Part shown: piece after piece, positions 1 to 12,457 of the stretch
Layout: every line of letters begins with the position of its first letter
How positions within the stretch are numbered: position 1 is the stretch's first letter
From: Thermothielavioides terrestris NRRL 8126
Taxonomy: Eukaryota; Ascomycota; Sordariomycetes; Sordariales; Chaetomiaceae
Direction: 5' to 3'
DNA: 64,000 bases
Assembly: GCF_000226115.1 (NCBI RefSeq)
Contig: NC_016462.1
Coordinates: forward strand, 1,178,001-1,242,000
Made by a program: the position numbers and the translations under genes
Notes under the pieces: generated by a model
What the model was told of the DNA's origin: nothing
The model's database searches: none
Seen by the model: only the letters and a program-made list of their open reading frames with translations

Positions 1-849
1 TATAATGTCCCTTTAGAGAGTATAGTAGGCAGACCGACAATAAAATCTATAGTAATAGTATAGAAAGGCTATAGCGATGTCCAAATTAGTTGAAGGTCTC
101 TAGGCTTCAGTTCTCTCAAGGTCTAGTTCTCTTTATATATAGAGCAATGCCAAATATACTTATATACTATCTAGCGCTTTCAATTAAACGTAAATGCTAA
201 GAGGTTCACTATTATATTGTCTATATCGAAGTAGTAAGTATTGTTGTACACTATAGTAAAAATATCTTTGATATAGCTACTAGGGATATAAAGCTTCTTT
301 ACTCTTTTATAGTCGATATAGTAGAGGAGACTATCCTTTAGTTCGTAGGGTCTAAGCCATAGCTTTTAGTATTACTTTCTTTATAGCTCTCCTTCTCGCT
401 CTTTATATTCTCTCTACTTAGCGATCTTCTTAGCTTGTTCTTCTATATTATAGAGACTCCTAATAATCTTGTTGTACTAACGGTCGTTAGGGTAAACTAT
501 AGTTAACTTAGCTTTAAATTCGTTATTGATAACTAGTTCGAAGGTACTAATGTCTATAGCGTAGTATTCCTTGATATTAATCTAGGTAGCGGACCAAATA
601 TCCTCTAGTTCGTTAGTAGCGTCTTAGGTTTCGTTAAGGGCGTCCTCCTCGAAGGTCGGCAAGCGTAATAAGGCGTCTAGTATAACGTTGAGCTTTCTTA
701 GTATATAGAAAATGTTAAAGTCGAACTAGGATAGCTAGTTTATAGCGTTAGCGAGCTTTAGGTTGGCCTTTGCAAGGTCTATAGTAGCGAGAGACGTATA
801 CTTTACAATACCTCTAGTTGCTATATAGTCTATTAGGATATTTATAAGA

Positions 850-3110
850 TATTGGTTTAACTATATTATTTTTTAGAGCTTTCTAACTGCCTATATAATA
901 GTAGCGACTTCTACTTCTATACTCCTATACTTCCTTTCTATATTAGAAGTTAGGTAGGATAAGAATATAATAGGCTAGATCTCGCTACTTAGGATATCTT
1001 AGCTAAAGATACTAGTACCGTCCTATTCGCTATAGAGTTAAAAGACGATTGCTCTATATCCTTTGTCGTTTACGTCAAGCTTAATAAATAGCGGCTTATT
1101 AGGACGATAATAATATAGGAAGTATTACTTATATAGGTGTTCCTATAGCAACCTAAAGGACTCTAGTTCTATTAGCGTAGGCTCGAATTTAGCGTTCAAG
1201 GTAAATACCTTCCTAGTGTTCTTCGACTTAGCGATAGAAAGGTCTCCGTTTACTTTCCCTTAGGCAAGGAATTTAGTTTTACAATCCTATAGAGGCTACG
1301 CTTTCGCTATATACTATAGGATACCTTTATATAGCTATCTAGCTATACTAAGGTACTACTCTAAGGTCTTAAGGGTATTAGGGAACTTAAGTTTCTTAAA
1401 TATAGCGATCCTATTGTCCATCTTAGCTACTCCTTCGCTATTGACTATATAGCTAAGCAGTCTCATTGACGGGTAGGCTATAAAGGATTTTTCTACCGAA
1501 ATATAAACGTATACCTTGTCGAGGATATTAAGAACCATCTTAACGTACTTGAGGTACTCCTTTATATTCTTATTAGCGATAATAATGTCGTCGATATAGA
1601 TATATACAAAGTGCTTATACTTATAGAACAAATAGTCTATAAAGCGCTATATAAAAGCTAATGAGTTTTTAAATCCTATTAGTACAACGTTTAAACGTTC
1701 TAAACCTCTAGGACTAATAACTACTATATAGTTATAGTGTTCTTCTACAACTAGAAGCTAGAAGAAGAATTTAGAGGCGTCGAATACTATAAAGATCGTA
1801 TTGCCTATCATTATATTTATAATGTCGTCTTAGTTAGGCAATAGATATATATCCGGTACTACCAACGTATTTAAAGGCTAGAGGTCCACTATAGCTCTAC
1901 CTTTTGTTTTTCTAGCAACTATACAATAGACTACGAAGACTAGGCAAACGATAGAGGTTGGCTAGTCTATAAAGTCTATCTTTCCTTATATATATAGTTT
2001 GTTATATTCTTCGTCGACGATCGCTTAGTCTTTAGCGTTTAGCGGGTAAACTCGAATAGGCTTAAACTAATTCTACTATCCGTTGATAAGTGGAATTCTC
2101 ATCTTCTAATCCTCTAGTATAGGGACAATACTATAGTTATAGAAAACGTTATACTTGTCTAGTAGTGCCTTTATCTCTTCTATATACCGTTTATCTCTAC
2201 TATAGACGTTTACCCCTACTACTGATTTAATATATAGGATATCGTCTAGTCTTTCGATACTATAGGATAGTATATAGAACTTCTACTTAGTAGGTAGCTT
2301 ATACTTATCCTCTATTAGTGTCTTTGTTATTGGTTCCTTACTACTAGGCTCCGATTATATAGTTGTTGTTATCTATATATATTTGTTGTCTACAACGTTA
2401 TCCTAGGTCTACTATATAAGGTTCTATACTATTGCTTAGATATCCTCCTCTAGGCTATACTAAAGAAGGTGTCCAATACATTGTCCTTCGACAATAGTGA
2501 TTAGGCGAGCGGTATTGTTCTTTACAACGGCCTAGTATACGCTCTTCGTATCTATAATAGCGTCTAGTATACCCTCGACGTATAAAGCGAAGTAGAGCTT
2601 GCGTTTCTAGCTACCTAGATTATCGTCATCGATGTCTATAGGCTTGAATATAGTCTTAATTAGGTGTTCCGTTATAGGTGTAACCATTATAGTATTCACA
2701 GCTTTTATCTTATAGATTATTCTTTTCTATTCTATATACACTTTCACCTTTATATTGTAAATAGATTAGAAGTAATAGATAGATATATTAAGGTCAATCT
2801 TTACTTCGTTATAGAGTATAAAGTCAATCCTAATCAATAGTTTTATTCCTAAGCCTTTAATGACGTTAGCTATTATAGTAAAGTGACTATCTACGTTGGT
2901 ACTATAGACGATTCCTTAGATATAGAAGTTAAACTCGACTTACTTCTTAACTTTGATATAGGCTCCAACGCCTTTGACAAAGTATAGCTTTATATTAATC
3001 TAGCGTAGGTTCTTAGCCCACTTAGAGATAAACTCCTTATCGACAAGGTTAACGTTGCTACCTATATCGAAATAAACCTTAGTGCCTAGCTCGTCTAGGT
3101 TTACACTAAT
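850..3110 (-). pseudogene. gypsy pol relic: protease, reverse transcriptase, RNase H
   Basis: The aspartic protease remnant is at about 3040-3110 and reads FDIGSNVNLVDKEF, matching the D-T/S-G catalytic context. The RT palm is best preserved at 1356-1800: FDASKFFF upstream, YIDDIIIA (catalytic YxDD) near 1585, and SYIVNSEGVAKM downstream. RNase H follows with KLDVNDKGYRAIVF near 1050-1100 and EIxPIIFLSYLTSNIERKY near 910-990. Reading frames shift between domains and TAG stops replace expected Gln and Trp codons, consistent with C-to-T changes at CpA on either strand. No functional enzyme can be made from this copy. Confidence 0.85.
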
Positions 3111-5938
3111 GTTGATTATAAGGTATATAGCTTATTTGTCTAATGCTTTTAATAGCGATATATATAGCTACATTTCTATAATCTGTCCTTCGATTAGTAT
3201 AAAGTTTATATCCTTACTATTAAGCTTATCTTCGTTGTTACTAAGGTCGTACTAATAGTCTATTCGGGGTTATATAGGTTTACATTTATCTTCGTCGCTA
3301 TCGTCGGCTATATACTTAAAAAGTTTATAATATATTATAAAGACTCTACTATAGGCGATATATTACTAAATCTATAGGAGTTGCTATAGCAGTTTATTTT
3401 AGCTTAGTCTAGGCTAACGAAAGGTATAATATAAGTAGTAAGAACTATTAGCTTCTTCGTCTTCTAGCTCCTTATCTTCGGCTTCGATATCGTATTCATC
3501 GACAAGAATATACCTAGTCTTCTCCAATATCTCGCGGTAAAGGTTAGCATCTTCGTCGTCTCCTATCACTATAATCTTGCTATAGTATAAGAAGGTGCCG
3601 TCTTCGAACTGCTTCTTATATATATATATCCAAATCCGTTGAAGTCGTTAAGGTCGAGGTGGTCTTCCCTAGTTACCATTGTCGCCTCTTCTCTAGCCGT
3701 TGAATAGTCTAACTCCTCCTCTATAATTGTTGAACGGTTGGTATCCTCTTCTACGTCTAGTTGTACTATAGAAGTTTTAGTTATCAAATAGCTATATTTA
3801 GTTACTATCTTTATACTAATTGTTTCTAGGTCGTTAAGGTTTATCTTTATCTCTTCTCTAAGGATTACAATGTCCTTTTCTACCTCTTTTTATCTAAAAG
3901 GCTCTATTATTCTCCTAGTCGTCTCCTTGTTCTTCGTTGTTATACTCTATATCTACGTTATTAGCAGTAGGACCGTAGCCAATGATATAGCCCTTAGTAG
4001 CGTCCTAGTAGAGCTTATCTTTAACGATATATACTTTGGTGTCAAGGATATTAAGGAATATACCTATCTCTATAGTTATATCTAGTTCGAAGTATAGTTA
4101 GCAAAGCTTTAAATAAAGGTAGTTATATAGGCGTATTAGACGTTGCTCCTTAGTAGTATCTCCTTAAATATATATATATTTAAAGTATTCTATAGTAAAT
4201 TTCTAGACTAGCTTATCTTTATAGTTGTCTTTTATAGTATATTGGTTTTCGTTTAGCTATTTCTCTGCTTTATATCTTTTAATGTTAAACTCCTTTTTCA
4301 AACGTTTGGTCTACGCTTTTATAGATATAGTCAGTGCTACCTTTTCTATAATAGAGAGCTGCTATTTATACTATTGTAGCACTAATCCTCGAAGTAGGGT
4401 CTATATCTCTATATATAGAGTCTCTTCTTTTACTAGGTAGTATTTAACGACCTAATCTACCTACTTAACCTAAAGGTTGACGTCCCTATAGTATAACTAC
4501 TATTTGTTATACTATAGGTCCTAGGGTTCTTTAGCTTCGTTCTTTGTATCTAGCTAGAAGAGACTAGTATCCTAAATCTTCTATTTCAATGTAGATATAG
4601 ATAGTTATAAAGATATAGTATTTCTATCCTTAGTTTTAGATTAATAGTCTTCTACGCCTATAGCCTTATTCGCCCTTTCGATTATAATATTTAGGTTCTT
4701 TATTATTTTAGCTATCTAGGTAAGAAAGTCTTATATAGCGAAAGTAGCTTAGATATCTACGGCTCTAACTATTTGTCTAGAGGATCTAGCTCCTTGTTTA
4801 GAGGGTCTAGCTATTTGTCTATATAGTAGGCTTAGTATCTCTTAAAATAGTAAAGAGATACTGGAATTAAGCGAACTGTCTATATATTCTGTTCTAAGGT
4901 TCTAGATAACTATATCTAGTCTAGGAAGCTTGGATAGGTACTAGGATAGTTAGCTAAGCGTCTATAGTAGTAGCTAGGGAACCTAGTCGAAAGTGCTAAT
5001 TAACTAAGTTGTCGAAGATAATAGGTCTTTCTCTTTAGGTTGTCGGTTCTAAGGTAGTAGATTCTACAATCCTTTTAGCGGTACTTAGTAGCGTCTATTG
5101 AGATTATAGCTACTAACAGTATAGGTTTTATATATTTATTAAGGAATAGTTGGTATATCTTAGAGCTCTAGTTGCTCTTAGAAGGTTAGACTTAGTAGAG
5201 TTGCTAGCTAGTTTTTAGTTGGATTGTATCTAGTTCTTACCAATGTTTCTAGCAGTATAGCTAGTCCTAGTTGCTAATTGTTGATCCCCTAAGGCTTTAA
5301 AGTCTTTAGCGGTCCTCGACTTTCTAGTACTAAGGTCTTTGGCGTTTCTTAGGTCAAGTCCTTAGTCTTCGAGGTAGCGTCTTCGATCCTAGGGTCTAAG
5401 ATAAGGTTCTTACTAACGGCTATTTAGACTTTATACCTAATAGTTGTAAGGTAGACGTAAAGAATATAATTGTTAAGTATTTAAGAGGGAGGATACTCTA
5501 CGATGTACAGTGTTTTAACGTACTATTGGGTATAGACGTCTCCTTCTAATGCCTTTTCAAGTAATACTATAGCTTCTAGGTATTAGAGTTCTTAGGGATT
5601 GATAACAGTTACCTACTAGACATTGTAGATAACCTCGAAGTCCTTAATAAACTTAAGTATCTGCTATACGTCCCTATAGACGTTGGCGTTTATAAGGCTT
5701 AAATCCATCTAGCTTCTAACTCTTTATAAATACTTAGTACTAGAATAACAATAGCTAAGTCATAAACTAGTTTATTATAGATCGTATACTCCAAAGCTTA
5801 CTCCTTTATAAAGGAGTATTATCTACCTTAGGCGTTACTCTATATAATTTACTAGGCGTAACTCGTAATATCTCCTAATCCGAACTTAGCTCCCTTCGAC
5901 AGGAAGCGAATAAGTTCGAATCGTTAGTAGGTACCACT
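3111..5938 (-). pseudogene. gypsy gag-side region, RIP-degraded
   Basis: This stretch lies between the protease relic and the 5' LTR, where gag belongs. It is as TA-rich as the pol part and no reading frame longer than about 70 codons survives. A lone NCYSNSYRFS segment near 3380 could be the wreck of a CCHC zinc knuckle, but the cysteines are not recoverable with certainty. Assignment rests on position rather than on recognisable Gag sequence. Confidence 0.5.
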
Positions 5939-6187
5939 TGTTATACGCCGATAGTGCTCAGTGACTATCTGACGGTAAATGTATAAGGGTAAGAAAGATC
6001 AATGCCTCTTAGCCTCATCAGCTGATAAGGCGGTACTCTTGAACATTAGTATATATTACAAAAGTATATTGATGCAGTCTGTCCTCCTACGAAGGGGTTC
6101 TAGGTGAGGTTCCCCTTTTTAAGGGAACGCTCGTCACCCCTGACCGCGGTGTGGTTATGGGTGCCCTTGCCACAGTTGCGTATAACA
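5939..6187 (-). repeat. 5' LTR of the gypsy element (249 bp)
   Basis: The LTR begins TGTTATACGC and ends GCGTATAACA, a perfect 10-bp inverted terminal repeat of the TG...CA type. Immediately inside it on the minus strand, after two bases, lies TGGTACCTACTAACG, a good position and start for a tRNA primer-binding site. The complement continues into a TTCGAAT T-loop-like motif, which suggests extended pairing with a tRNA; that last point is inference. Unlike the internal region, the LTR keeps many CA and TG dinucleotides. Confidence 0.88.
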
Positions 6188-6399
6188 CTTTTACGATTAA
6201 TACTATTGTCGACAAAGCTAGTATCGCTAACTACGATTAGGATATCTCCTTCTCCTACCTAGAGGGCCTAGAACCTTGTTCGATAGAGGTATTATAATAC
6301 TCGATTAGCTATATAGTAGTGTTCTAGTCCTAGGTTCTAATTGAACTATATAAGCTTAGAGGCTATAAAGGCAATGTCTAGGTGTATATTGATAGCTAT

Positions 6400-7250
6400 A
6401 TATAGGATTAAGCCGACCTTCCTTTGATAAAGCTTAATAGAGCTATAGCTAGTAACATTATTATATAGGAGTAGTTTGCTCTTAGCTATTAAAGTCTCTA
6501 GCTCTTCTTCTTCCTAGGCTAACCTTATAATCTTCTTAATATAAGCTATCTAGCTAAGCTAAATCAAACGCCTTTTACGATTATAATAAATCTCTATATC
6601 TAAGAACTATAGGAGGTTATCTCCTTTTATAAGTTTATACTTTTCTTATAGCTAGCTAATTACTTTGTTAGCTCGGTATTAATCTTTTTTATAGTAGGTA
6701 AAGACAATATTATCTATATAGAAGAAGACGATAATACCTTTGTTCGTTATAATATAGAGCTCTTATAGTATAGCCTAGAACTTTAAGTTCCTTAGGGTAG
6801 CTATTAGCTCTTATTACTAGAGGAGGAGAGACTTTTATAGGCTATAAAGCACCTTCTTTAGCTTTAGGATAGTTCCTAGTTTACAATAGCTATATAGTAT
6901 CTCTATATAAATGTCCTTATCGATCTTTACATTGACAAAGGCGTTAATTATATTAAACTACTTTAGTTCTAGATTAAACTTCGCTATAGTAGCGAACATT
7001 GTTCTAAAGGATTATATAGCGAGTATAGCTATATAGTTCTCTTTAGCGAACCTCTTCTTTTACTAATCGCTATATATCACTAGCCTCGCTTTATATTTAA
7101 TAAAGTACTTACTTTTATTAAACTTATAAATATATACCTATATATAATCTAGGATCTACTTGCCTTAGACCTCTTTATTATAGTAGCGAATCTCTTCCTA
7201 GAAGCCTATTACTTTATAGCTTTGAAGATAATTATGTTCTACCTCTAGAA
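6400..7250 (-). pseudogene. copia reverse transcriptase relic
   Basis: Recognisable copia RT blocks on the minus strand include KYKARLVI, FNIINAFVNVKIDKDIYIE (the AFLNGxL-xExIYM region) and FFYIDNIVFT, where the YVDD active site has become YIDN at 6709-6720. The Asp-to-Asn change abolishes polymerase activity. Downstream, LYIAINIYLDIAF corresponds to the SLMYxAxxTRPDIxFA block before RNase H. Confidence 0.8.
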
Positions 7251-8239
7251 ATAACTAGTTTAACGAATAATCTTTGAGTTTAGAGTGCTATTAAGGTATA
7301 GGTAGGAGTATCGACTAGTAGATAGATCTAAGCTTACCTTTTTACTATAGGCGATCGACTTCTTCTTAGAAGATCCTCTTAGCGCTATTAGCTTCCTTCT
7401 TAATAGTATCGACTACCTTCTTAGCCTTCTTTTTACTCTTTTAGGTAAACTTTTCTCTCTCTTCCTCTATATAGAGGACCCTCCTTAAGTATCTATATTT
7501 AGTAGCTCTAGGGCCTAACGTTCTTACATTGAAGGCAGCCTCCTATAGTTGGAATACTCCTTTAAAGGCTTTAGGCGAACGTAAACCTAGGAAGGTAACT
7601 ACGATTAAGGCGTTTAGTGGAATAGGCGGAGGAGTTAGATATTAGAACTCTAGGAAGGTGCCTATAGTATCGCCTTTTACTATAATAGTATCTAACACTT
7701 CTTTGGTAGTAGCTAGGCTCTCTTCTAGTTCTTTAAAGGTTGTTAAAGGCGTATTAAACGCCTCTATTATATCCTCTTCCTTAGCTATAGGTATAAGATT
7801 GCTATTATCTAGCTAATCGGCATTATTAGCGCCTTTGGCATTAAGCTAATGCTTTAGCTCTTCGAAGTCTATTTAGAGAATATCTTATACTATAAGCTTT
7901 AGATCGCCTAGATATACCTACTTTTCGTCAAAGATTATATTATATATATATACTACTTAGTTAATAGCGGGGTTCTAGATATAATAGATATTTAAAGAAT
8001 TGTATTCTACAAAGTAGCTAATCTAAGCTCTTAGTTGGAACTATTTAAGGCGCTTTTCTTTCTTCTTAGCGACATCTATTATAGTAAATGCCTTGTAACT
8101 ATAGACCTTTAAATGCCTTTGATATAGCTTATACTCTAAGGCTCTTAGGCCATCTCTCTTAGTAAAGAAGGTATAAAAGTAATCTAATAGCGTTATCTAC
8201 TCTGTTATTAAGGATAGTATTCTATTATAAAGATATACT

Positions 8240-8700
8240 ACAACTTTTATAACTTCTAGCTATAGTTGCCCTAGCAATTGTACGCTAATAGCCATTGTTC
8301 TAGCCTTCTCCTTAATTATACCCCCTAAGCGTTTAACGCCTTTGTTCTATATAGGCGTATCAAGCGCTAAAGGCTCTATTTAGATACCTTGTCTCTCTAC
8401 CTAGGTAGTGATAATGCTCGCCTATATAAATTCGTTGTTATACTCTAGGACCTTGATATATAGCTAGTACTACTTTTCAAGTAGTATAATAAGGTATTTA
8501 ATAGCTATTAGAATACCTAAAGCCTTATAGTTGTATAGATAATAGTCCTATATTATATCTAAATAGCGATCTATTGCTAATAGTAGATATTTAAAACGCT
8601 ATTAGCCTTCTTAGAAAGGGTATAAGTCTAGGGCGATCCTATCGCCTAGGCTATAGTTCAATGGCCTAGGAATACAATTAGGCCTATATTTTGACTTGCT
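8240..8700 (-). pseudogene. copia integrase core relic
   Basis: The minus strand shows LGDRIALDLYPF (first catalytic Asp region) near 8620-8650, the degraded second-Asp region VLEYNNEFI near 8430, and the C-terminal catalytic region TPIQNKGVKRLGGIIKEKAR near 8290-8350, which matches the copia PYTPQQNGxxER-GGxI-xxAR block. The second catalytic Asp appears as Asn, a G-to-A change. Confidence 0.75.
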
Positions 8701-9789
8701 AAAACTATAGCTATTATACTTGAACGTTGGTATACCTTTGATATACCCTCTTTATAAGTAATTAACGAAGTGTTCAAAGGCCCTTAGGCCTATAAAGCTA
8801 AGGCGTAGGTACTAAGTTATAGTATTTGCTATACTCTCTATATAGCAAGCCTAGCGATCGAGCCTCTTCGTTTAGGTAGCAAAGGCTATAAACGTATAGT
8901 CCTTAGATATATATTCGAAGATATATTATTAGAGCTTCTTCGTAGTATATCCGAAGAGTATATAATCTTAGCGTTTAAGTAGGTAGTTTAGTATACTCTC
9001 TAGCCTATTATTCTACTAGATCCTTTATCGATTAAGCTACTCCAACGATATAATATTATATACGAAGGTTGGGTAGTAAACTACGTTGTATAGTATAAGG
9101 ACTATAATGCTTTCGTCGTTCTATAATTTGATATCTATCTCGCTATATCCTTTAATTTAAATAGGGTACTTGCTTACTTAGATATAGTCATTAGGTATAG
9201 CTAACTTAGGAGGCCTTTTGAACCTACTTAGATAGTTGGCGATATAAATGGTTAACCCTAAATCTAGGATTACTAAGTTGATTAAAGGATATCTCTAGCT
9301 TATCTAAAATATAGCTAAGATTATAGTGAAGCTCGCTATACATTTGCCTATAGCTTTCTATCGCTATATTCTTATAATATATTAGTAGTTGAATATCGCT
9401 ATAATATTAGTGCCTACGTTAGGGGCGTTGCCTATATCGGGGGCGATACCTACTTTGGGGGCGGTACCTACTTTAAGGGCGTTACCCTCTTCCTAGGTAG
9501 TACTCTCTTTAGGAGTAGTGCCCTCTTTAGGGGCGTTGGCATCTACTATATCTACTTTAGGGACCTTGGGCTCCTTTGTTAAGAGCGTGGCTATAGCTCT
9601 CTTAGAGTGGTTGGCTAGTTAATATAATAGCGGATCTTTGTCTATATTGCTCTTTACGTTGTTAGCGAAGCTATTTTTAGACCTCTTTATCTAGAGCCTA
9701 TTAGCCTCTACTTATAGAGTTGAATTGGCCTTTAAATTGGCCTCTATATAAGCCTTGATATATTCTCTAGGTTCCTACCTAGGTAGTAT

Positions 9790-9860
9790 ACTCTTAGGGT
9801 TTAAGTAGTAGCATTGTTTAATTAAATAGAAGTGATTATAAACGTAGTACTTCCTTAATA
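9790..9860 (-). pseudogene. copia gag zinc-knuckle relic
   Basis: The minus-strand translation reads KYYVYNHFYLIKQCYYLNPKS. It matches the fungal copia nucleocapsid knuckle CxxCxxxHxxxxCYYLNP, with both first cysteines turned to Tyr. TGC-to-TAC is a G-to-A change in a TG context, so the loss itself looks like RIP. Confidence 0.6.
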
Positions 9861-11108
9861 TACTTAAGGACCTTATAGAGGTACTAGGAGCTATAGGCGT
9901 ATTTAGCTTATATTTAGAGCGGGATCGGCCAATTCTAGCTCCTTCTTTATAATTAGCTTAGCGTCTAGGGCGATCTTCCTAATCTTCTAGTTGCTTAAGG
10001 TCCTTGTTTTCTTTCTTTCTAAGGCTATATATTAGGAAAGATCCTTTCTCTATATAGTTAGGCGCCTTCTTAAGGAATAGGTATATTCCTTTATAGACTT
10101 CTATAGCTATATCCTAAAAGGTTAGCTTTTCGAAGATCTCTATCTTACTTATAGTATAGAGGGAAATAAAGCTTAGGAATAGCTTCTCTAACGTAGCTAT
10201 TAGTTCGTTGAACTATAAGCTAGGATCCTTCGCCTTACTTATCTTCTAGAGGGAGGCCTTATCTATTAGGTTCTTCTACTTAATAAGCTACCTTTTGAAA
10301 TTAGCCTCTTTAATATATATATTCCTAGGATATTTAAGTATATCGAGGTAGATATAAATATATATTCAAAGCTCTATTATTATTTCGATAGTTAGCTAAA
10401 TAGTCTTTTTAAAGTTGTTATACTATATTCAAAGGTTAGTATACTTTATAAAATAGGTAAACTAGTAGTTGGCTATTACTATAGTAGTTATAAAGGTTAG
10501 TATCTAAATAAAGTAATTAGTCTAACGTTTATAGTCTTTATATTTATAGTCTAGATCCTTCTCGATTTATAAAATAACGATAGCGATATTGTTGTTGAAC
10601 TACTTCTCTCTCTCGTTATAGAGCTTCCTCTAATAGCTATTTAGTACTTCGATACTAGGCTACTTTTATAGACCTTCGTTCTTAGAGAGGGTCTAGGAAT
10701 CTATATCGTCATCCTAGGCTATAGAGGTAGTACTAGGCCGCTACTCGTCTATAGTAGGTACTCTTAGATTGGCTAGAGCTCCTATAGCTATAGCTAATGT
10801 AGAAGCCTATAGTTCAACGATATATTCCTAGAGTTTACGTTAGATATACTTATAGGCAAGATCATAGGTATTAGCTATTATAGGCTTTAAGAGAAGCTCC
10901 ATCTTACCTTCGAAGTAGTCGAGTAGATCGAGATACTTAGCCTTATTGACGAACTTACAGTTCTAAGCTACCTAGTTATCTAGGCTAGCTAGGATAATAT
11001 CGATCTTTATATTAGTTTTCAAAGATATAATAGTTGCTACTAAGCGCTATACGTAGAGCTATATATTTAGAGATAGAGCTAGGTTTTCAAACAAATAAGA
11101 CTTTTAAT

Positions 11109-11318
11109 TGTTAGAACCGCTATACCGACTTAGGAAGATGAAGCTATTACAATGTAAGCAATATGTACAACTGGAATCAATCGTAGTGTTAAGGATGTTG
11201 TATTGTAGGAGAGTTCTCCTGATCAGGAGCCTAGTCTTGGGCGGCAGTTGGGCATCAAGCTGGTGGATCCTAATCTCGGTGGGCCGGCCCGCTACCCCGG
11301 GCCAGGCTGGTTCTGACA
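11109..11318 (-). repeat. 5' LTR of the copia element (210 bp)
   Basis: The plus strand starts TGTTAGAACC and ends GGTTCTGACA, which pair as inverted termini at 9 of 10 positions. The segment sits exactly at the outer edge of the degraded copia gag sequence, where a 5' LTR is expected, and composition changes abruptly at its inner edge from TA-rich to about half GC. The inner flank on the minus strand (ATTAAAAGTC) is not a standard TGG-type primer-binding site. The outer boundary needs a second copy to confirm. Confidence 0.6.
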
Positions 11319-12457
11319 CCTTGACAGTCACAGGAGCTCAGAATTGAACTGCTACATCAGGTACCTTATGTACATACAGTGTATACACCGCCCAAGCGAC
11401 GCTACTCCGTACTGTGTAACCTCGCAAAAGCGGGCTTCCTGACCGAGTTCTCCGAGGAGATTGGCCGAGAAGCCTAAGCCATGTGACTTGGTGCAATTAG
11501 TACAGTATCAATTTCTCTGTGAATTACCAGAATGGGAAGCTACCTACGCTTCAGACTCGAGGAGGCCAAACAGTAAGCAGTGCCGGAGGGTACCTGGTAT
11601 TTTACACCGTGAGCTCAGAAATCTCAGCTCTTTCCACCTTCGAGTCAATGACTGGGTGAGGCTTGGTTGCCCTGAAACGCTTCTCCGCACAGCCTTGCCC
11701 GCCCGGCCTGGCCGCTCGGGCCGCTCTGGCGCTGTCCGAGGGGCCAACGATCGTCGGCCCGGCCCAATCATGGAGCAAACAACATTCTTTGGAACCAACC
11801 GGCCGCCGGCAGGCTATTGCTGCAACCCTCCCCAGCCCAGAATGCCATTCACACGCCGCCCTTACACCGGCCCTGTCAGTCGGGACCAGCCTCCTCTTGT
11901 CCCCCGGCCTGAGAGCTGCCAAGGGAATGTCTCAAACTCCTGCACTCGGCGTCGCGCGCGGCTCATGGGTTCAGTAAGCGCCTGGCGACGAACGGCTCAT
12001 CGCCTTTTTCGGTAGCTGCTGCACGCACCACCACGCTGAACTTCGAAGGTGGTGTGGCTGTGAAATGGGCAACACCCCGAGAGGAAGGGACAACCGGGCG
12101 GCAAACCTCTGCCTCCGGAAGAGGAAAGTCCCGGCTCGATGGCGCTGCTCGCTGCGGTCCCCTGTTCCCCAGGCCTCCCATACGCCCTCCGCCAGGCCTC
12201 CCATATGCTCTCCCCCGCATTCTTCCACCGAGGCTGTCGGGCAAGTTATAAAGCACCTGGGATCCAGTGCGGAAGAGCCTTTTAACCGCCGTCGTTTGCC
12301 ATGGTCCTGCCCCTTTGATCGCCCGTTGATTTGCTTCTCGCTGCTGCAACCTTGTCTCTGAGTTTGGAAGTCACGTTCCATTAGGAGCCACCTACCCTCA
12401 ACCAAGCCAGACTTTTTTTGCATTTCGGTACTCGACTGGTGCCACCTTCTTCCCATC
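11319..12457. other. Intergenic, no gene recognised
   Basis: GC-rich sequence between the copia LTR and the GTPase gene. Several overlapping frames of 70-180 codons are open on both strands, but none has a start context, splice structure or family motif that I recognise; they look like chance frames in GC-rich DNA. The proximal part presumably holds the promoter and 5' UTR of the next gene. Confidence 0.5.

Larger units (their letters stand above)
1..6187 (-). mobile_element. Ty3/gypsy LTR retrotransposon, RIP-degraded, 3' part outside window
   Basis: Read on the minus strand, the order is 5' LTR (5939-6187), gag-side sequence, protease, reverse transcriptase, RNase H and the beginning of an integrase core (motif DFIVGLP near base 50). 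This PR-RT-RH-IN order defines Ty3/gypsy, and the RT and RNase H wording is closest to fungal Tf1-like elements. Stops, mostly TAG, interrupt every frame, so the copy is dead. CA and TG dinucleotides are strongly depleted and TA is in excess, the expected result of RIP. The 3' LTR and the other target-site duplication lie beyond the left edge. On its right side the element interrupts the RNase H domain of a copia element, so it is the younger insertion. Family assignment is firm; completeness is unknown. Confidence 0.9.
6188..11318 (-). mobile_element. Ty1/copia LTR retrotransposon, RIP-degraded, interrupted by the gypsy element
   Basis: On the minus strand the visible order is 5' LTR, gag with zinc knuckle, integrase, reverse transcriptase and the start of RNase H, the order that separates copia from gypsy. 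RNase H is cut at VVSDTSFVDNSINRK (about 6190-6250), exactly where the gypsy LTR begins. The rest of RNase H and the 3' LTR should lie beyond the left end of the gypsy insertion, outside the window. Stops occur throughout and CA/TG are almost absent (for example 7321-7500 has none). Confidence 0.88.

Noticed and set aside
1..11108. AT-rich block as centromere or mitochondrial insertion
   Set aside because: The AT-richness is explained by CpA-to-TpA mutation of two recognisable retrotransposons; no mitochondrial genes or satellite arrays are seen.
11461..12361. Several overlapping frames of 100-180 codons on both strands
   Set aside because: No start context, introns or recognisable domains; mutual overlap on both strands indicates chance openness.
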